Below are positions 5,812-8,509 of a stretch of 8,509 bases of DNA, piece by piece. Within the stretch, counting starts at the first letter, position 1, and every line of letters begins with the position of its first letter. The stretch spans positions 1 to 8,509 of the forward strand of contig JAPYVG010000066.1 of NCBI GenBank assembly GCA_028277025.1. Reading direction: 5' to 3'. Origin of the DNA: Sulfolobaceae archaeon. GTDB lineage: Archaea; Thermoproteota; Thermoprotei_A; Sulfolobales; Sulfolobaceae. The notes beneath the pieces are model-generated. The model searched no databases, was not told where the DNA came from, and was given only the letters and a program-made list of their open reading frames with translations. The translations under genes were made by a program, and so were the position numbers.

Positions 5812-5967
5812 CATAAGGTATCCGGATAACTATTATGTTAAACTGTTTAGTATGTCCTTCTTCATGTATTAAGATTTTCCATAAGGTATCCGGATAACTA
5901 TTATCAATTATCGCAATCATTGTGTACAAGGCTCCCTCAACCCATAAGGTATCCGGATAGCTGTTAT
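5812..5967. repeat. Three regularly spaced 25-bp repeats with a TATCCGGATA palindromic core
   Basis: Copies lie at 5812-5836, 5880-5904 and 5943-5967. All start CATAAGGTATCCGGATA; the first two are identical over 25 bp, and the third has two A-to-G changes near its right end. The intervening sequences are 43 and 38 bp and unrelated to each other. A fourth, badly degraded copy may lie near 6002-6025 (AAGGT...CCGGATA). Repeat and spacer lengths fall in the range of Sulfolobales CRISPR arrays. However, the repeat does not resemble the known families ending in GAAAG, no leader or cas gene is nearby, and its palindromic core fits a dimeric regulator site equally well. I see no gene in 5770-6120: reading frames through the repeats only translate the repeat. 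Confidence 0.85.
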
Positions 5968-6120
5968 CACAGCTTAAGGAGAAAGCGGGACGGTCTTTAT
6001 ACAAGGTGAAGCCGGATATGACGTAATCGCACATTGAGGGTTCGCGTTGTTGACTACTTCACGAGACTTATACCGTGAAATCGAAAAGGGCGAGCTGATA
6101 AGAGGTGAGTGTTTACCCCA

Positions 6121-7125
6121 TTAAATTACTAACACCCCGAATCCTTTAGCGTAACCCCTAACTGTCTTATTTATTTTAGAACCCGTTAATACGGGGTAAA
6201 CTTCCCTCCCCAACTCTTCTTTTAGAACTTTAGCCTTACTGAGCAGTTCGTCTACGTCACTCACCTCAGCCCTAAGTTTTACCTCTACGGCGTAAACTTT
6301 AGCGGAAGTCTCGATTACAGCATCTATTTCTCCCAACGACGTCTCGTAGTGCCTATAAATGCTTATTACCCTCTCACCGTTACTCTGTAAATAGTCAACG
6401 AAGTTCTTAACGTAGACTTCCTCAGCCACTAAGCCCAAATCACTCCTAGTAGCCTCGACTTTCCTATCTACTTCCTTAATCTTATTTTCGAGGTCTGTTT
6501 TTACTCCTTGGATCTCGTCCTTAAGCTCTTGTTTCACTTTTTCATCATTTGCCAATAGCTCTTGCTTGACCTTTTCGACGTGATTCATCAGCTCTTGCTT
6601 AATTCTTTCGTCGTTTGCCAATAGCTCTTGCTTGACCTTCTCAACATGCGCTAGCAGTTCCTGCTTAATTTTTTCATCGTTTGCTAGTAGTTCTTGTTTT
6701 ATCCTCTCGTCGTTAGCTAACAGCTCTTGCTTGACCTTGTCAACATGCGTCAGTAGCTCTTGCTTAATTCTTTCGTCACTAGCCAGTAACTCATGTTTAA
6801 TCTTCTCGTCATTTGCTAATAACTCTTGTTTGACTTTATCAACATGTGTCATTAGCTCTTGCTTATTTTTTTCCTCGTTTGCCAAAAGCTCTTGTTTAAT
6901 CTTCTCGTCATTACCCAATAGTTCTTCTCTGGTTTTCCTAATTTCGTCCCTCAAGTTCCTCTCAAGTTCACCTAACCTCCTTTCAAGATATTCGTAGAGG
7001 ACTAGGTTAGAAGCGTAATTAGTAATCACTTGGGTTTCCAAAGCGTTAAGTTCCTTCCCTGCCCTAATCTTCTGAACGATGTTGTTAATAAAATCATCAA
7101 ACCACTTTTTTACTTCCTCTGACAT
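6121..7125 (-). CDS. DUF3782-like coiled-coil protein with PD-(D/E)XK nuclease domain
   Basis: A 334-residue cytosolic protein in three parts. Residues 1-70 are helical and charged. Residues 71-202 are twelve tandem 11-residue repeats of the type NDEKIKQELLA, followed by a further helix to about 225. Residues 230-334 form a nuclease-like domain with E235-E236, GEIDAVIE (265-272) and AVEVKLRA (279-286). This is the E...D...ExK pattern of the PD-(D/E)XK fold, with D268, E281 and K283 as likely catalytic residues. I associate this architecture with DUF3782 proteins, which are common in Sulfolobales; their function is not established. A DNA-cleaving or DNA-binding role is inferred from the fold. 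The gene is monocistronic, with TATA-like TTTTTAA at 7148-7154 before ATG 7125. It lies between two repeat blocks (5812-5967 and 7156-7388). Confidence 0.8.
   Translation of the reverse strand: MSEEVKKWFDDFINNIVQKIRAGKELNALETQVITNYASNLVLYEYLERRLGELERNLRDEIRKTREELLGNDEKIKQELLANEEKNKQELMTHVDKVKQELLANDEKIKHELLASDERIKQELLTHVDKVKQELLANDERIKQELLANDEKIKQELLAHVEKVKQELLANDERIKQELMNHVEKVKQELLANDEKVKQELKDEIQGVKTDLENKIKEVDRKVEATRSDLGLVAEEVYVKNFVDYLQSNGERVISIYRHYETSLGEIDAVIETSAKVYAVEVKLRAEVSDVDELLSKAKVLKEELGREVYPVLTGSKINKTVRGYAKGFGVLVI
6520..6915 (-). repeat. Twelve 33-bp tandem repeats coding an 11-residue coiled coil, with a 99-bp super-period
   Basis: Residues 71-202 of the coiled-coil nuclease are twelve uninterrupted 11-mers. 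The variable positions 2-3 of each unit run ND, NE, HV, ND, SD, HV, ND, ND, HV, ND, HV, ND. This is a three-unit (33-residue, 99-bp) higher-order repeat whose fourth round has lost one unit. Hendecads favour straight or right-handed coiled coils. DNA copies differ at synonymous sites, so the expansion is not brand new. Confidence 0.9.
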
Positions 7126-7146
7126 AGGATAAAATTCACGTAAGGG

Positions 7147-7156
7147 GTTAAAAATG
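7147..7156 (-). promoter_or_regulatory. TATA box of the coiled-coil nuclease gene
   Basis: CATTTTTAAC on the minus strand lies 22-31 nt before the ATG at 7125, suggesting a leaderless transcript. The repeat at 7156-7178 directly abuts it on the upstream side. Confidence 0.5.
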
Positions 7157-7241
7157 ATGCTTAAACCGTAACGATTTCACGGTCTCAGATAACGGCTGTA
7201 TTGTCACAACAGCACTACGATGCTTAAACCGTAACGATTTC
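7156..7241. repeat. Pair of 23-bp direct repeats upstream of the nuclease gene
   Basis: GATGCTTAAACCGTAACGAT plus TTC occurs exactly at 7156-7178 and 7219-7241, 63 bp apart. Copy 1 lies inside an inverted repeat, ACCGT (7165-7169) with ACGGT (7179-7183). Between the copies a second hairpin pairs GCTGT (7195-7199) with ACAGC (7209-7213). Confidence 0.85.
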
Positions 7242-7258
7242 GCGTATTGATTTATAAA

Positions 7259-7388
7259 GGCTTTCGGAAATCGTTCTCAGCCGAATTGACCACTTTGGCT
7301 TTTCCGAAATCGTTCTCAGCACTTCTTAGACTTTGCTATTATAATGTATAATAACCGCCGCTAAAACCGTTCTCAGTACTTCTTAGAC
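7259..7388. repeat. Overlapping direct repeats sharing CGTTCTCAG
   Basis: GGCTTTCGGAAATCGTTCTC plus AGC (7259-7281) recurs with small changes at 7297-7320. CGTTCTCAGCACTTCTTAGA plus C (7311-7331) recurs with one change at 7368-7388. CGTTCTCAG is thus present at 7272, 7311 and 7368, and TCTCAG also at 7183. AACGATTTC of the neighbouring 23-bp repeats is the reverse complement of GAAATCGTT here, so the two sets can pair. In 7389-7599 I see no further repeats and no convincing gene; the best frame is 37 codons from ATG 7479 to 7592, which I do not recognise. Confidence 0.85.
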
Positions 7389-7599
7389 CTTAACTATTTC
7401 GGTGTTAAGGACTTACTTGACCCGTATATCCGAGTTGCCTAATTTCTGCTCAGACCCACAAAGCAACGGAGAGAGGGTATGAGCGTTAATAAGCATTACG
7501 AAACGTCCTATTACCGCTACCAAGATGTGTCCATACTCTCTATAAAGAAGTCACTCACTGCACACGGAAAGTGTTGTGTAAACTCCTCTTAAGGCTAAA

Positions 7600-7700
7600 A
7601 GCCGTCGCCAACAGTTATTCTAAGCGAGGTTAGGGCTCAAAGGAGTCCGCTAACGCTGGGGACATTACGAGGGTTGAATTAGAAACCCTTTGAAAGTCCG
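7600..7700 (+). mobile_element. TnpB-like C-terminus with candidate omega RNA / right end, copy B
   Basis: This is the fullest of three related fragments; 577-630 matches its 3' half and 1426-1443 its 5' end. The frame from 7601 reads AVANSYSKRG, then an in-frame TAG (7631-7633), then GSKESANAGDITRVELETL, ending at TGA 7691-7693 inside the conserved TGAAAGTCCG. As RNA it can form stem 7629-7633/7650-7654, extended by AGC 7623-7625/GCT 7655-7657. A loop segment GTCC (7645-7648) can pair with GGAC (7660-7663) to make a pseudoknot, followed by a 6-bp hairpin 7670-7675/7684-7689. A pseudoknot, a hairpin and an end abutting foreign DNA are the layout of TnpB omega RNAs, where the next bases (from 7701) serve as guide. 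Here 7701 onward is a winged-helix gene read antisense. The assignment to IS200/IS605 is inference. Confidence 0.45.
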
Positions 7701-7929
7701 CCCTTAAACTTAACAGACCACTCTCCTCCGCCCCATCTAACTGCAAGCTGGTTAATGTTCTCCATAGTTTGTTCCTGTCCAGCTTCGTTCTTTCCCTTAA
7801 TTCTGTGAATGACTTTTCTCCTTTCTTTATTTCCTTTAATATTTCTAAGTAATGTATAGTGTATGGATTTTTTACATCTCGATATTCGATACATTTTTTG
7901 TTACTTATAAACTTATCCCTTTTTATCAA
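7630..7929 (-). pseudogene. Winged-helix DNA-binding gene, 3' end replaced by a mobile-element end
   Basis: The frame starts at TTG 7929 (an in-frame TAG lies just upstream). It contains a helix-turn-helix stretch NPYTIHYLEILKEIKKGEKS (21-40) then FTELRERTKLDRNKLWRTLT (41-60), with helices ending near residue 66. That is the usual start of an archaeal winged-helix regulator. From about residue 77 (position 7700) the frame runs antisense through the TnpB-like end, so the remaining residues to 99 are not native; the wing and C-terminus are missing. A second frame from ATG 7894 overlaps it out of phase and looks less like a protein. The gene is divergent from the intact regulator at 7980 and shares a 50-bp intergenic region with it. 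Confidence 0.6.
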
Positions 7930-7944
7930 TTCGATCTAGGAGAC

Positions 7945-7955
7945 ATAATATTAAA
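7945..7955. promoter_or_regulatory. Shared AT-rich core of divergent promoters
   Basis: ATAATATTAAA lies 25-35 nt before the plus-strand ATG at 7980. Read on the other strand (TTTAATATTAT) it lies 16-26 nt before the minus-strand TTG at 7929. Its near-palindromic AATATT could act as the TATA box in both directions, or only for the plus-strand gene. Confidence 0.4.
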
Positions 7956-7979
7956 AGAGGACTTTTCAATAATCGAAAC

Positions 7980-8498
7980 ATGAGTAAAAAATTCGAAACT
8001 CATGCAGAGGAATTTTTCTCCACTCATGAAAGAATACTAATTGCGTTATGTGAAGAGGATGGAATAACGGTTAGGGAATTAATAAATAGGTCAAAAATCA
8101 GTTCTTCAGCTTATCGTTCCCCTTTAGATTTCCTAATAAAGATAGGTTTAGTTAAAATAGAGAAAGGCGGAGAGAAGAAGATGATAGTTAAGCTAACCAA
8201 TAACGGTAGAGAAATTTGTGAGAAGCTTCAAGAACTTTATGAGGTATTGAAAAATATGAAACCTACAATAGAAATCTACCCCGGATTATCGTTACCCATA
8301 GATGAGTTGGAGAAGCTTGTTGATAAATATCTAATTATAGGCGGTACACCACCTAGAATAATGGCAGTAGCAAACGATGATAAGGAAGCTAGAAACAAAT
8401 TTTTAGACTTATCCGACAAAGCTGACCTTAATAGGGAGACCGATTTTCCTAAGGCTATAATATTTCTAACAAGAGATATGTTGAAACCTTATTTATGA
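7980..8498 (+). CDS. Winged-helix transcriptional regulator with an unrecognised C-terminal domain
   Basis: A 172-residue soluble protein. Residues 14-83 form a winged helix: THERILIALCEEDGITVREL, the recognition region SKISSSAYRSPLDFLIKIGL, then a wing with EKGGEKKMIVKLTNNGREIC. This resembles MarR/ArsR-type archaeal regulators that bind DNA as dimers. A short helix (81-93) leads to a C-terminal region (94-172) that I do not recognise. It contains PTIEIYPGLSLPIDELEKLV and ends LTRDMLKPYL, and might be a ligand or dimer domain. The ATG at 7980 follows an AT-rich box by about 25 nt with no Shine-Dalgarno. It is divergent from a truncated winged-helix gene, so autoregulation through the 50-bp spacer is plausible but not shown. 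It ends 11 nt before the window edge. Confidence 0.75.
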   Translation: MSKKFETHAEEFFSTHERILIALCEEDGITVRELINRSKISSSAYRSPLDFLIKIGLVKIEKGGEKKMIVKLTNNGREICEKLQELYEVLKNMKPTIEIYPGLSLPIDELEKLVDKYLIIGGTPPRIMAVANDDKEARNKFLDLSDKADLNRETDFPKAIIFLTRDMLKPYL

Positions 8499-8509
8499 TT
8501 CAGTTCATC

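Noticed and set aside
5812..5967. Calling the three repeats a CRISPR array outright
   Set aside because: Only three or four units, a palindromic repeat unlike known Sulfolobales families, no leader and no cas genes; kept as a repeat with CRISPR-like geometry.
5798..6034. Minus-strand open frame through the CCGG-core repeats (repeated NSYPDTLW)
   Set aside because: The protein repeat is only a translation of the DNA repeats, the spacers give unrelated low-quality sequence, and no promoter or family resemblance supports it.
6632..6997. 121-codon plus-strand frame rich in Ser, Cys and Leu
   Set aside because: It is the antisense of the hendecad repeats; the tandem 33-bp repeats keep the opposite strand open.
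6072..7183. 12-bp inverted match ACCGTGAAATCG (6072-6083) and its complement (7172-7183) flanking the nuclease gene
   Set aside because: A 12-bp match is expected by chance a few times in a window of this size when both strands are compared, and similarity does not extend beyond it, so it is not taken as terminal inverted repeats.
7479..7592. 37-codon frame MSVNKHYETSYYRYQDVSIL... before the TnpB-like end
   Set aside because: Too short, not recognised, and not in frame with the TnpB-like tail that follows; it may be decayed transposase sequence but nothing supports a gene.

Overview
This 8.5 kb window looks like accessory DNA from a thermoacidophilic crenarchaeon of the order Sulfolobales. 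The evidence is AT-rich coding sequence with many ATA and AGG codons, TATA boxes 20-35 nt before start codons with little or no leader, and families I associate with Sulfolobus relatives: an IS110 transposase, a DUF3782-like coiled-coil nuclease, DUF3211- and DUF1286-like proteins, and a tRNA-Gly gene without encoded CCA. No species is assigned.

Layout. Positions 1-408 (minus) hold the N-terminal 136 residues of an IS110-family DEDD transposase that runs off the left edge. Its upstream non-coding end (about 394-550) is GC-rich and full of nested inverted repeats, as expected for a bridge RNA. Next to it (577-630) is the 3' end of a TnpB-like gene with its RNA end. Then come an FkbM-type methyltransferase (678-1427) and a fragment of the 5' part of the same TnpB-like end (1426-1443). 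A broken conserved small gene (1466-1759, minus) follows. Positions 1858-3780 are a plus-strand operon: MFS transporter, overlapping DUF3211/SRPBCC-like protein, and a frameshifted DUF1286-like membrane protein. Positions 3890-4228 hold short orphan reading frames and no recognised gene. A metallophosphoesterase with a cysteine-rich insert lies at 4229-5065 (minus).

Positions 5066-5693 have no secure gene but include a GC-rich, possibly structured stretch with an open frame. A tRNA-Gly(GCC) (5694-5769, minus) follows. Just upstream of its promoter, three 25-bp repeats with a TATCCGGATA core are spaced 63-68 bp apart, giving CRISPR-like geometry. Then comes a 334-residue protein (6121-7125, minus) with twelve 11-residue coiled-coil repeats and a PD-(D/E)XK nuclease domain. 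Its upstream region (7156-7388) is a dense block of short direct and inverted repeats. A more complete TnpB-like C-terminus and candidate omega-RNA (7600-7700) interrupts a winged-helix gene (7701-7929, minus). That gene is divergent from an intact winged-helix regulator (7980-8498, plus).

The window reads as a mobile-element graveyard around a few working genes: an MFS operon, a phosphoesterase, a methyltransferase, a coiled-coil nuclease and a regulator. The most interesting parts are RNA- and repeat-based: the IS110 bridge-RNA candidate, the orphan TnpB/omega-RNA ends, the CCGG-core spaced repeats, and the repeat block feeding the hendecad-repeat nuclease gene.
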